64,000 bases of DNA from Roseiflexus sp. RS-1 (GTDB lineage Bacteria; Chloroflexota; Chloroflexia; Chloroflexales; Roseiflexaceae), in contig NC_009523.1 in the NCBI RefSeq assembly GCF_000016665.1, forward strand, positions 3,595,501 to 3,659,500. The letters run 5' to 3'. Position numbers and translations under genes: made by a program. Position 1 is the first letter of the stretch, and each line of letters opens with the position of its first letter. The notes under the pieces are model-generated. The model did no database searches, was not told where the DNA came from, and saw only the letters and a program-made list of their open reading frames with translations. This document shows positions 39,917 through 48,545 of the stretch, one piece after another.

Positions 39917-41457
39917 CGAGTATGCAGGAATACATCGAGAAACTGCGCCAGCGCAAGGCGATTGCTCGCGGAACGGCGCAGGACGTTGAAGCGCAACACA
40001 AGAAAGGGCGTCTGACGGCGCGTGAGCGGATCGACCTGCTCTTCGACCCGGGCACGTTCGAGGAGATCGACACGCTCGTGCTTCCGCGCTACGACGTGTA
40101 CCCTGGCGGGAAGCGTTCCCGCTACGGCGATGGTGTTGTGACCGGCTTCGGATTGATCAATGGGCGTCGCGCATTCGTGGCGGCGCAGGACGCATCGGTA
40201 ATGGGCGGATCGCTTGGCGAAATGCACGCCAACAAGATCGTCAAGGCGATGCACATGGCATTGAAGTACGGCTGCCCTTTCATCGCCATCAACGACTCCG
40301 GCGGAGCGCGGATCCAGGAGGGTGTCGATAGCCTTGGCGGGTATGCGCGCATCTTCGACGCAAACTGCGAAGCGTCGGGCGTCATTCCGCAACTTTCGCT
40401 GATCATGGGACCGTGCGCTGGCGGCGCGGTTTATTCACCGGCGCTGACCGATTTCATTTTCATGACCGAAAACGCCTACATGTTCATCACCGGTCCTGAG
40501 GTCGTGCGAGCAGTGATGCAGGAAGATGTCACGCAAGAGCAACTCGGCGGCGGGCGGGTGCACGCTGAGGAAAGCGGTGTCAGCCACTTCCTGGCGCGCG
40601 ACGATCAGGAATGCCTGGCGATGGCGCGCGAACTGCTCAGTTACCTGCCGCTCAACAATCAGGACGACCCGCCATATGTGCGCCCGGTGGACGACCCGGA
40701 GCGACGCTGCCCGGAACTGGAAGAGATCGTTCCGGTCGATCCCTCCAAACCTTACGATGTCCGCAAGGTGATCAGCAGCATTCTTGATGATGGACGCTTC
40801 TTCGAGGTGCACGCCCTCTGGGCGCAGAATATGGTCGTCGGATTCGGTCGACTCAACGGCTATGTCGTCGGAATCGTCGCCAACCAACCAATGGTGCTCG
40901 CCGGTTGCATCGATATCAAAGCGTCGATCAAGGCGGCGCACTTTATCCGCATCTGCGATACATACAACGTCCCGATCATCACCTTGCAGGATGTTCCCGG
41001 CTTTCTGCCCGGCACCAATCAGGAATACGGCGGCATCATCCGCAACGGCGCGCGGATGATCTACGCCTATTCCGAAGCGGTCGTTCCCAAACTGATGATC
41101 ATTCTGCGCAAGAGTTACGGCGGCGCCTACTGCGTGATGAGCAGCAAAGGGTTGCGCGGCGACCTGTTGTACGCCTGGCCCAACGCTGAACTTGCGGTGA
41201 TGGGCGCGGCGGGAGCGGTCAACATCCTGTACCGCAACGAAGTCAAGAGTGCGCCCGACCCGGAGGCAAAGCGGCGAGAACTGGTCGAAGAGTACCAGGA
41301 GCGCTTCAACAACCCATATGTCGCCGCCGCGCGCGGGTTGATCGACGATGTCATCGAGCCGCGTGATTCGCGGCGGGTGCTGATCAAGGCGCTGGAAGTC
41401 ACCCTGTCGAAGCGTGAGCGGCATGTGCCGCGGAAGCACGGAATCTCGCCGTCCTGA
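39913..41457 (+). CDS. Acyl-CoA carboxylase carboxyltransferase (beta) subunit
   Basis: This 514-residue subunit transfers CO2 from carboxybiotin to acetyl- or propionyl-CoA. It resembles propionyl/acyl-CoA carboxylase beta chains: KGRLTARERIDLLFDPGTFEE, AFVAAQDASVMGGSLGEMHA, NDSGGARIQEGVDSLGGY, MGPCAGGAVYSPALTDF in the first crotonase-like half, and DVPGFLPGTNQEYGGIIRNGA with MSSKGLRGDLLYAWPNAE in the second. The key residue choosing acetyl or propionyl cannot be settled here. It starts at 39913; a second ATG at 39922 is possible. It supplies malonyl- or methylmalonyl-CoA for the synthase, by inference. Confidence 0.92.
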   Translation: MTSMQEYIEKLRQRKAIARGTAQDVEAQHKKGRLTARERIDLLFDPGTFEEIDTLVLPRYDVYPGGKRSRYGDGVVTGFGLINGRRAFVAAQDASVMGGSLGEMHANKIVKAMHMALKYGCPFIAINDSGGARIQEGVDSLGGYARIFDANCEASGVIPQLSLIMGPCAGGAVYSPALTDFIFMTENAYMFITGPEVVRAVMQEDVTQEQLGGGRVHAEESGVSHFLARDDQECLAMARELLSYLPLNNQDDPPYVRPVDDPERRCPELEEIVPVDPSKPYDVRKVISSILDDGRFFEVHALWAQNMVVGFGRLNGYVVGIVANQPMVLAGCIDIKASIKAAHFIRICDTYNVPIITLQDVPGFLPGTNQEYGGIIRNGARMIYAYSEAVVPKLMIILRKSYGGAYCVMSSKGLRGDLLYAWPNAELAVMGAAGAVNILYRNEVKSAPDPEAKRRELVEEYQERFNNPYVAAARGLIDDVIEPRDSRRVLIKALEVTLSKRERHVPRKHGISPS

Positions 41458-41468
41458 GAGGTATCATC

Positions 41469-42950
41469 ATGTTTCGGACTCTTCTGGTTGCCAACCGTGG
41501 CGAAATTGCCGTTCGCATCATACGCACCTGCCGCGACATGGGCATTCGAACGGTCGCACTCTATGACGACACCGACCTCAGTTCGCTCCACGTGCGCCTG
41601 GCTGATGCGTGCGTGCGTCTGAGTTCGGGCGCGATCTATCACGATGCCCCGGCGCTGGTTCAGATCGCGCGCGACTGCGGCGCGGACGCCATTCATCCCG
41701 GCTACGGCTTTCTTGCCGAGCACGATGAGTTTGCGCGCGCATGCGAGGAAGCCGGGATTGCGTTCATCGGTCCGTCCAGCACAGCACTCGCGCGTGTGCG
41801 CGATAAGATCGCCACGCTCGAAACCGTGCGCGCTGCCGGTTTCGCTGTGCCACGCCATTCACCGCAGGCATACCGCGCTTCTGAGTGGGAGGCGCTGCGT
41901 GCCGCTGCCGGGCGACTCGGCTACCCGCTGGTGCTCAAGTCGTACAGTGGCGGGCACGGTCACGGCACGCGCCTGGTGCGTGAGCCAACACACCTGGAGA
42001 GCATCGCGCAGCATGCGCATTCAGCGGCGCTGACTGCATCCGGTGACGACCGGCTCTATCTGGAAGAAGCGTTTCTCCCGGCGCGCTATCTGGAAGTCCA
42101 GATCGTCGGCGACCGCTACGGCAATCTGGTGCATCTGGGCGAACGCGATGGCACGATCCAGCACAACCATCACAAGGTCGTGGCAGAGTCGCCAGCGCCA
42201 TACCTGACCGATGCACAGCGCGAAGACCTGTGGCGGCAGGCGCTTGCGATCGGGCGTCTGCTGGGATGCTCCAACATCTGCACAATCGAATTCGTCCTCG
42301 ATGCGCAGGGACATGTCTACTTCACCGAAGTCAAAACGCGGATTCAGGTCGAGCATCCAGTCACCGAAATGCGTACCGGTATCGACCTGGTACGCACGCA
42401 GATTCGGATCGCTGCGGGCGAACCGCCTGGCTTTTCGCAGGACGATGTCGCTCTGCGCGGATGCGCCATCCAGGCGCGCATTAATGCAGAGGATCCCTGG
42501 AACGATTACCTGCCCAGCCCTGGGCGCCTGCGCCGGTTTCGCTTTCCGGGCGGACCGGGCGTGCGCGTTGATACCTACGCCTACGGCGGTTGCGATGTGC
42601 CGGTGCGCTACGACCCGCTGCTGGCGAAGGTTATCGCCTGGGACGATACGCGCGCAGGGGCGCTGCAACGGTTGCGCCGCGCAGTCGCCGATTTTGCGAT
42701 CAGCGGCGTGCAAACGAACCTGCCGCTGGTCCAGCGCATCCTGGACACACCCGAATTTACCGCTGGAACGTATGACTCGGAATTCAACCGGCAACCCCTG
42801 CCGGGCGCTGAGGTTCCCGATGATCACCTCCGCGATCTGGCAGTTGCAGCTGCACTGGCGTACCTCCGCCGGAGGAGTGACACCGCTGGCGCTCTCCCCA
42901 ACCGCGCCGGTTCTGGATGGCACCGTGATTCGCGCAGATTGCCGCAATAG
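41469..42950 (+). CDS. Biotin carboxylase subunit of acyl-CoA carboxylase
   Basis: This 493-residue ATP-grasp enzyme carboxylates biotin. Motifs include the N-terminal LLVANRGEIAVRIIRTCRDMGI, HPGYGFLAE, the glycine-rich lid KSYSGGHGHGTRLV, EEAFLPARYLEVQI, RDGTIQHNHHKVVAESPAP, the catalytic FTEVKTRIQVEHPVTE, and a C-terminal biotin-carboxylase domain (INAEDPWNDYLPSPG). Two family residues are altered: the usual SxQRRHQK is TIQHNHHK and the usual MNTRLQVEH is VKTRIQVEH. It is 11 bp after the carboxyltransferase gene, and no biotin carrier domain is fused. Confidence 0.92.
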   Translation: MFRTLLVANRGEIAVRIIRTCRDMGIRTVALYDDTDLSSLHVRLADACVRLSSGAIYHDAPALVQIARDCGADAIHPGYGFLAEHDEFARACEEAGIAFIGPSSTALARVRDKIATLETVRAAGFAVPRHSPQAYRASEWEALRAAAGRLGYPLVLKSYSGGHGHGTRLVREPTHLESIAQHAHSAALTASGDDRLYLEEAFLPARYLEVQIVGDRYGNLVHLGERDGTIQHNHHKVVAESPAPYLTDAQREDLWRQALAIGRLLGCSNICTIEFVLDAQGHVYFTEVKTRIQVEHPVTEMRTGIDLVRTQIRIAAGEPPGFSQDDVALRGCAIQARINAEDPWNDYLPSPGRLRRFRFPGGPGVRVDTYAYGGCDVPVRYDPLLAKVIAWDDTRAGALQRLRRAVADFAISGVQTNLPLVQRILDTPEFTAGTYDSEFNRQPLPGAEVPDDHLRDLAVAAALAYLRRRSDTAGALPNRAGSGWHRDSRRLPQ

Positions 42951-42961
42951 GGGGAAAGACG

Positions 42962-43456
42962 ATGAGCAAACTGAGCATTACCATCGATGGACGAACCTTC
43001 ACCGTCGAAACGCCGCCGTTGCCCCGCACAACCGGCGAGATGACGGTGCAGGTCGACGGGCAGACCGTCAATGTATTGGTGCATGATACGGGCAGTTCCG
43101 AACTCCTCGACTGGCTCATCGTGGAAGGGCGCCCCTACGAACTGGTTATCGATCCCAATCTGCGCTGGATCCGCTCGCGCTTCGGTTTGCACCAGGTTGA
43201 GGTACGCGATCTGGAATCCACGATTGCGCGCCCGGCAAGTGGCGATGGGCGGATCAAAGCGCCCATCCCTGGCCTGATCACCCGCGTCCTCGTCAGCCCT
43301 GGCGAACCGGTCGAGGTCGGGCAACCGTTGCTGGTGTTGGAAGCGATGAAGATGGAGAACGAAATTCGCGCTCCACGGTCTGGTCGCGTGACACAGGTCA
43401 ACGTCGCCGCCGGGCAGAGCGTTGCTCTTGGAATGGTGCTTGCGGAAGTGGAATAG
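42962..43456 (+). CDS. Biotin carboxyl carrier protein
   Basis: This 164-residue carrier has a C-terminal biotinyl domain with Lys130 in EAMKMENEI and the flanking GLITRVLVSPGEPVEVGQPL and VTQVNVAAGQSV strands. The N-terminal 85 residues are a beta-rich domain (SITIDGRTFTVETPP, DGQTVNVLVHDTG) like the BCCP-linker region of acyl-CoA carboxylases. It lies 11 bp after biotin carboxylase, completing a three-gene carboxylase at the end of the lipid operon. Confidence 0.92.
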   Translation: MSKLSITIDGRTFTVETPPLPRTTGEMTVQVDGQTVNVLVHDTGSSELLDWLIVEGRPYELVIDPNLRWIRSRFGLHQVEVRDLESTIARPASGDGRIKAPIPGLITRVLVSPGEPVEVGQPLLVLEAMKMENEIRAPRSGRVTQVNVAAGQSVALGMVLAEVE

Positions 43457-44130
43457 GGTGAGGTGGGTGAAGGCAGTGCCTTTGCCCACCACGGACGTCT
43501 GCTATTGCGAAGATTGAACGTTTGACTTCACTGAAAAACGCACCGCTGAGACGCCGGGAGCACGGAGAACCCTGAAAACGGACCTTGACCTTGATGGATG
43601 CACGGCATCTCGCGCCTCACGCGGCGACCGATGTGCATCAGACCGGCTCACGCGGAGGCGCGGAGGCGCGGAGATGAGGAGCGCAGCGAAGCGGGCGTCT
43701 CACGCGCCACGGCAGACCCGGACAGGGGTCAATGTATCTGAGAACTGCTATAATCCGGTATACGCTCTTGCCGTCGGGCTCATGGCGATTGAGCATTAAA
43801 TCCGCTCTACCGAACGAGCCGTGGGGCTGATGGAGATTGAGCATTAAATCCGCTATACTGCGCTAGCCGTGGGGCTGATGGAGATTGAGAAATAAATCCG
43901 CTATCCCGCGCTAGCCGTGGGGCTGAAGCCCTCGGCTAGCCAAGGCGAAGCCCGCCTGCGCGGGCTATGGCGGAATAATTACTCAAAGACCATAAGCCCT
44001 CGGCTAGCCAGGGCGAAGCCCGCCTGCGCGGGCTGTAGCGGATTATTTACTCAAAGACCATAAGCCCTCGGCTATGCAGGGCAAAGCCCGCCTGCGCGGG
44101 CTATGGCGGAATAATTACTCAAAGACCATT
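43457..44130. repeat. Repeat island after the lipid operon
   Basis: This 674-bp island contains, in order: a GACGCC-type dispersed repeat (43520-43575); an unoccupied IS110 target-like sequence with the AG core at 43656-43657; a promoter-like dispersed motif GAGAACTGCTATAATCC (about 43741); three short GTGGGGCTGATGGAGATTGA units; and three tandem copies of a roughly 69-bp element whose core is the hairpin AGCCCGC-CTGC-GCGGGCT (first at 43949-43966) ending in ATTACTCAAAGACCAT. No gene is seen. Confidence 0.85.
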
Positions 44131-44832
44131 TTATTGGCGCGCCGATGGAGCGTGCAACTCCACAATCCCATCGGGACCGGCGATCACCGCCAGTGACGCC
44201 ATACCGAGAAACAACCCGTGCGCCACGACGCCCGGAATAGCGCAGATCGACGCCGCGAGCGCTTCCGGATCGGCAATAATGCCAAAATTGCAGTCGAGGA
44301 TCAGGTTCCCCTCATCGGTCACAAACGGTGCGCCGCTGCGGTCACGGCGCAGCGCCGGCGCACCGCCGAGCGCCTTCAGACGACGCGCACAGAGCGGCAA
44401 CCCAAACGCCACGACTTCGACAGGGAGCGGCGAGCGCTCTCCCAGGCGTTCGACACATTTACTGACAGCCGCCATCACCACGAAGCGCGCTGCGGAAGCC
44501 GCCACAATTTTCTCGCGCAGCATCGCTCCACCCAATCCCTTGATCAACCGCAGTTGCGGATCGATCTCATCAGCGCCATCCAGCGCCAGATCGAGGTGCG
44601 GCTGACGATCCAGCGTTGTCAGCGGGATGCCGAGTTCGCGCGCCAGCGCCGCCGTCACTTCCGATGTCGGCACGCCGGTGACCCGTTGCAGGCGACCATC
44701 AGCCAGACGCGCTGCAAGCCCGTACAGCATGAATGTGGCAGTTGAGCCGGTTCCCAGCCCGATCGTCATCCCGCTTTCGACATGCCTGAGCGCATGTTCT
44801 GCTGCACGCTGACGGTAGAGATTGTCGTCCAC
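44131..44832 (-). CDS. rpiA: Ribose-5-phosphate isomerase A
   Basis: RpiA interconverts ribose 5-phosphate and ribulose 5-phosphate. The 233-residue protein has GLGTGSTATFMLYGLA, LDGADEIDPQLRLIKGLGGAMLREKIVA (with the catalytic Asp/Glu and substrate Lys), SKCVERLGERSPLPVEV and NLILDCNFG. It lies 13 bp downstream of the cupredoxin-like gene on the same strand. It complements xylA/xylB in pentose metabolism. Confidence 0.95.
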   Translation of the reverse strand: MDDNLYRQRAAEHALRHVESGMTIGLGTGSTATFMLYGLAARLADGRLQRVTGVPTSEVTAALARELGIPLTTLDRQPHLDLALDGADEIDPQLRLIKGLGGAMLREKIVAASAARFVVMAAVSKCVERLGERSPLPVEVVAFGLPLCARRLKALGGAPALRRDRSGAPFVTDEGNLILDCNFGIIADPEALAASICAIPGVVAHGLFLGMASLAVIAGPDGIVELHAPSARQ

Positions 44833-44845
44833 GTCGTCTCCTGAC

Positions 44846-45217
44846 TTATTCCCGCGACACGACGATGCGGAGACGCTGCGACTGGTGCAGCGTACAGATC
44901 AGTTCGTAGACTCCAGGATTATAGTAGCGCTGCTCGAACTGCTGACCGGGATCGATTTTGAACGGTCCCACCTGGATCGGCTGCACATCCTCGTTGCGAA
45001 TGACGAGCGTATCCTTCCCCCGCAGCGACAGTTCGATCGTCTGCGGCAGAATATCGAGTTGCTCGCCGGAAGCCAGGCGCGCCACACTGCCCGGAGGCAC
45101 GGTGAACACCAGATAACGTTCCGCATTGCGACGCTGATGCTCGTACCAGACGCCCGTGCCTGCAATGCCAGCCGCCAGGAGCGCCAGGATCAGCAACGCT
45201 GTACGATGCGACCACAT
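44846..45217 (-). CDS. Membrane-anchored cupredoxin-like protein
   Basis: The 123-residue product has an N-terminal membrane anchor or signal (ALLILALLAAGIAGTGVWY) and a single cupredoxin-like beta domain: DTLVIRNEDVQPIQVGPFKIDPGQQFEQRY and NPGVYELICTLHQSQRLRIVV. Cys and His of a copper site are visible in CTLH, but the first His expected in the NxD-x-xxH strand is Gln or absent, so the copper site is incomplete. It lies 3 bp after the SCO1 gene, which suggests a partner role in copper handling or cytochrome oxidase assembly. Confidence 0.7.
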   Translation of the reverse strand: MWSHRTALLILALLAAGIAGTGVWYEHQRRNAERYLVFTVPPGSVARLASGEQLDILPQTIELSLRGKDTLVIRNEDVQPIQVGPFKIDPGQQFEQRYYNPGVYELICTLHQSQRLRIVVSRE

Positions 45218-45220
45218 TGC

Positions 45221-45814
45221 TCAGGCGCCTCCCTGCCGCACCAGGTAGCGCAGGTCGCTGACAATGTCGTCAACCGGCATGCCGTGGGTGAACAGTAATC
45301 GCCAGCGCCCGGTCGCATCGATCACATAGATGAAGGTTGAGTGATCAATGGTGTACTTGAGCGCCGAGTCGGGCAGTTCGCGGCGGATCGAGGTCACGCC
45401 GTAATCCTGCATCACCGGGCTGAGTTCCGCTTCACTGCCACGCAATCCGATAAACGTCGGATCGAAAGCAGTCACATACCGTTTCAGGCGTTCCGGCGTG
45501 TCGCGGTCTGGATCGAGTGAAACGAAGACACCCTGCACCTTCTCTGCATCGGCGCCGAGTTTGCGACGAGCAGCCGCCATATCGGAAAGGGCAGCCGGGC
45601 ACATATCAGGGCAGTTAGTGAACCCAAAGAAGAGAATGACAATTTTGCCGCGCTGTTCGCTCAGGCGAAACGGCTTGCCGTCAAAGTCGGTCAGGGTAAA
45701 ATCGGGCGCTTCTTTCGGCGGGTCGAGCGTGACGCCCCGGAACTCATACCTGCCGCACGCGCTGACGACGGTCACGAGTGCGAGCAGGACGAAAACTCGG
45801 AAACCTCGCAGCAT
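45221..45814 (-). CDS. SCO1/SenC family copper chaperone lipoprotein
   Basis: This 197-residue protein delivers copper to cytochrome c oxidase or acts as a thiol reductant. It has a lipobox ending at Cys20 (VVSAC), a thioredoxin fold, the copper-binding Cys68 and Cys72 in CPDMC, and the third ligand His158 in TIDHSTF. The start at 45814 (AAGGAACGCC upstream) places the signal peptide correctly. It forms an operon with the cupredoxin-like gene and possibly rpiA. Confidence 0.92.
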   Translation of the reverse strand: MLRGFRVFVLLALVTVVSACGRYEFRGVTLDPPKEAPDFTLTDFDGKPFRLSEQRGKIVILFFGFTNCPDMCPAALSDMAAARRKLGADAEKVQGVFVSLDPDRDTPERLKRYVTAFDPTFIGLRGSEAELSPVMQDYGVTSIRRELPDSALKYTIDHSTFIYVIDATGRWRLLFTHGMPVDDIVSDLRYLVRQGGA

Positions 45815-46089
45815 GGCGTTCCTTTCAGAACATTGACCTTTTTTCGCACAACGCTCCATAGTATACCACTCGCACGCATGGCGTGGATGCAGCACAGCGC
45901 CTGTTTATCGTCGGGTTGCCGGGTCTTAACAGACACCGCATATAATGACACCACACGGTCTCAATAGCCATGGTGCAATTTCAGTGCAAAAAGGTCACTT
46001 CACCGTAGAGCCGCAGCGGACAGCGATTAATGGAAACCGCTGCACGCCCGGCGGCTCGACGGTGAGTTTTTGCGGAGCGGACTCGGGCG
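45815..46089. repeat. Divergent intergenic region carrying a dispersed repeat
   Basis: Positions 45985-46080 hold a GCAAAAAGGTCACTT and GGCGGCTCGACGGTGAGTTT inverted pair of the GACGCC/TTTTTGC repeat family. The repeat ends right at the ribosome binding site (GCGGAGCGG) of the following membrane-protein gene. Confidence 0.6.
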
Positions 46090-48075
46090 ATGCGTCTACC
46101 GATGGCTGTTTTTCTGATCCTCAGCGGTTTCTACCTGCTCACGATGAGCGGGCACACCTACTCGTCCGACGAAGAAACGATGCTTGCCGTCACCCGCGGA
46201 CTGATCGAACGCGGAGATGTGGCGGTCGTTGTCGAAGACGGCGCGCCAGTATCGGCACTCCGTCCGGGACACGACGGCAGAGTCTATTCACCCTACGGCG
46301 TCCTTCCTTCCCTGCTGGCAATCCCGCTGCATCTTCTGGGTACGCTGATCGCGCCGTCCGGTCTGCAAGCCGATTATGCGTCTCGTTTCACAACGACGAT
46401 GCTCAACTGTCTGCTGACAGCGGCTACATGCGCCATCCTGGTTCAATGGACTCAACAGCTCGGCGCAACTGGCAAATGGGCGCTGACGCTGGCGTTCCTC
46501 TATGGTCTGGCGACATTCGCCTGGACGTATGCCCGAACGTTCTTTTCTGAGCCGCTGGCCGCCCTCTTGATCCTTGGCGCAACCGAACGCGCCTGGAGCG
46601 CCTTTCGCGTCAATTCCCCCGGCGCGCAGCAAAAGACGCTGTTCGTATCAGGGCTTCTGGCGGGATTGCTGCCAGCAACCCGGATTGCTGCCGCTATCGC
46701 GCTCCCGGTCATCGGTCTGTACGTGCTTTGGGAAACGCTGAAAACCTGGTCAGCAAAACATGAGCCCACTGCAAAAAGGGTAGGTCACCGCAGAGGCGCG
46801 GCGTTCGCAGAGGAAAATCCTGCATCGCGTCAATCAAACGTGAGCGGCTTGATTATCTGGATCGCCGGTTTGCTTCCCGGTTTTGCACTTGCCGGATGGT
46901 ACAATCTGTCGCGCTTCGGAACGCTGCTTGCGTCCGGTTATGGAAGCGAAGCGTTTCAGTTCACGACGCCGCTTGCTGAAGGTCTGTTTGGGTTGCTCCT
47001 CAGTCCGGGCAAAAGCGTGTTCCTGTACGCCCCGCCTCTCCTGCTGGCTTTTCCCGGCGGTTTCGCTCTCTGGCGGCGTGGTGAACGAACCACGGTTCTG
47101 GTGATAGCGGCGCTCTTCCTGTCGCATCTGCTGCTCTACGCGCGCTGGGGTCAGTGGCCCGGCGGCGGCGTCTGGGGACCACGCTTCCTGCTGCCGGTCG
47201 TGGCGCCGGTTACGGTCCTGGCTGCCGGTCTTGACATCTTGACACCTATGCAACGCCTGAGGCTGCGTCGATTGATTCCGGCGCTCGTGCTGGGTGGTGT
47301 GGGATTCATCAGCAATCTTGGCGGCGTTCTGCTCAACTTCGACACATATGCAGTTTCCACCCCCTTCCACACCGGTGTCTATACTTTCTCCGGTTCCCCG
47401 CTGGTCGGGCACTGGCGCCTGTTGATCGAACGATGGGCGCATTATAGTGTGCCACCACCCTTCTGTCGGCTGGGCGATGGCTTGTATGCGAGTGAGGCCA
47501 CCGATAACCGGGCGCTGCCGCGACGCACCGGATCGAGCGGGGAAGTGTTCTGCACAGTACGCCGTGAAACGCGAATCACGCTGGTTCTCGATGACCGACG
47601 ACCCGATGGAGCGCCGTCCAGTCAGTTGCGCCTGCGGTTGAACGAACGTGACCAGGGGTTGTTGCCGTCCGGCCAGCAGCGAACCTACCACTGGCTCGTG
47701 CCGCCTGGTCACGTCCATCTGGAAATTATTGCGCAAACGTGGAATCCCTTTGAGACAGGCTTCAGTGATCGCAACGATCCCTTAGGTCCGGCAATCGTCG
47801 CATTGCGTGGACAGTCTGATGACGGCGCCGCACTTGCACTTGTCGATACGGCTGTGGCGCCGCTGCCGACGCTTCCACGTCCGCGCTGGGCCTGGTACTA
47901 CGATCCGCCGAACCAGCATCTGGTCGACCACTGGCTCTGGTATCTGCCGCGCTCCGAACTCACGGTCAACCAGGCGCTGGCGATGGGCAGTCTGGTCGTC
48001 CTCACCGGAACGATCAGTCTCGTCATCGGGATACGTCTGATGCTGACAGCCATTCGTAAACGTAGTGTACAATAA
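46090..48075 (+). CDS. Polytopic membrane protein, GT-C glycosyltransferase-like
   Basis: The 661-residue product has about ten membrane spans. The N-terminal part resembles GT-C / PMT-like glycosyltransferases: a short first span, then YSSDEETMLAVTRGLIERGD with the acidic DE pair in the first outer loop, then YSPYGVLPSLLAIPLHLLG. The C-terminal third (about 440-630) is a soluble beta-rich domain, followed by one last span. Residues 226-252 are encoded by an in-frame copy of a dispersed repeat, in a loop between spans. Substrate unknown. Confidence 0.72.
   Translation: MRLPMAVFLILSGFYLLTMSGHTYSSDEETMLAVTRGLIERGDVAVVVEDGAPVSALRPGHDGRVYSPYGVLPSLLAIPLHLLGTLIAPSGLQADYASRFTTTMLNCLLTAATCAILVQWTQQLGATGKWALTLAFLYGLATFAWTYARTFFSEPLAALLILGATERAWSAFRVNSPGAQQKTLFVSGLLAGLLPATRIAAAIALPVIGLYVLWETLKTWSAKHEPTAKRVGHRRGAAFAEENPASRQSNVSGLIIWIAGLLPGFALAGWYNLSRFGTLLASGYGSEAFQFTTPLAEGLFGLLLSPGKSVFLYAPPLLLAFPGGFALWRRGERTTVLVIAALFLSHLLLYARWGQWPGGGVWGPRFLLPVVAPVTVLAAGLDILTPMQRLRLRRLIPALVLGGVGFISNLGGVLLNFDTYAVSTPFHTGVYTFSGSPLVGHWRLLIERWAHYSVPPPFCRLGDGLYASEATDNRALPRRTGSSGEVFCTVRRETRITLVLDDRRPDGAPSSQLRLRLNERDQGLLPSGQQRTYHWLVPPGHVHLEIIAQTWNPFETGFSDRNDPLGPAIVALRGQSDDGAALALVDTAVAPLPTLPRPRWAWYYDPPNQHLVDHWLWYLPRSELTVNQALAMGSLVVLTGTISLVIGIRLMLTAIRKRSVQ
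46765..46845 (+). repeat. Dispersed repeat inside the membrane-protein gene
   Basis: About 40 bp (GGCGTTCGCAGAGGAAAAT to ATCGCGTCA) match the non-coding repeat at 58803-58842, and the preceding CACTGCAAAAAGGG belongs to the same family. The insertion keeps the frame and adds about 27 residues. Confidence 0.75.
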
Positions 48076-48116
48076 TTGCGTATGCATACTGAAACAGCAC
48101 AGAGGAGCACGAGCGT

Positions 48117-48488
48117 ATGCCCAGACTGACAGTTGCAGGCAAAACGGCTGAATGGAGCGCGGACAAGCGATTGGTCAACGCGATTGAGGACATGGGCATC
48201 CACATTGGTCATCGGTGCGGCGGTAAGGCGCGCTGCACGACATGCCGGGTGACGTTCATCTCCGGTGAACCCGATACGATGACCGCTGCCGAGTACGAGA
48301 AACTCAAAGAGCGCGGACTCCTCGGCGAGTACCGCCTCTCCTGCCAGATCCTCTGCACCCACGATATGGAAGTCGAGGCGGTGATGACCCTGGAAAATCA
48401 GGAAGGATGGACAGACACCGGTCCGCGCCCGGCGGATACGGTCGAACCGGCGGCGGAATGGTTTCCTACATCGACATTCGGTGCATAG
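48117..48488 (+). CDS. [2Fe-2S] ferredoxin
   Basis: This 123-residue electron carrier has four cluster Cys: Cys34, Cys40 and Cys43 (C-x5-C-x2-C in HRCGGKARCTTCRV) and Cys76 (RLSCQI). The C-x5-C spacing is of adrenodoxin type, not plant type. An extra Cys80 is near the last ligand. The C-terminal 30 residues are an acidic tail. Its redox partner is not evident; it lies 41 bp after the membrane-protein gene. Confidence 0.9.
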   Translation: MPRLTVAGKTAEWSADKRLVNAIEDMGIHIGHRCGGKARCTTCRVTFISGEPDTMTAAEYEKLKERGLLGEYRLSCQILCTHDMEVEAVMTLENQEGWTDTGPRPADTVEPAAEWFPTSTFGA

Positions 48489-48516
48489 CCGGAAGAATCT
48501 TACCCTGCTACTCTGT

Positions 48517-48545
48517 GAGCGAAGGCGGATGCGTCGCCTTCGCTC
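48517..48545 (+). terminator. Terminator after ferredoxin gene
   Basis: A perfect 10-bp inverted repeat (GAGCGAAGGC / GCCTTCGCTC, 9-nt loop) lies 28 bp after the ferredoxin stop and is followed by TCTTCGTGTT. Confidence 0.65.
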
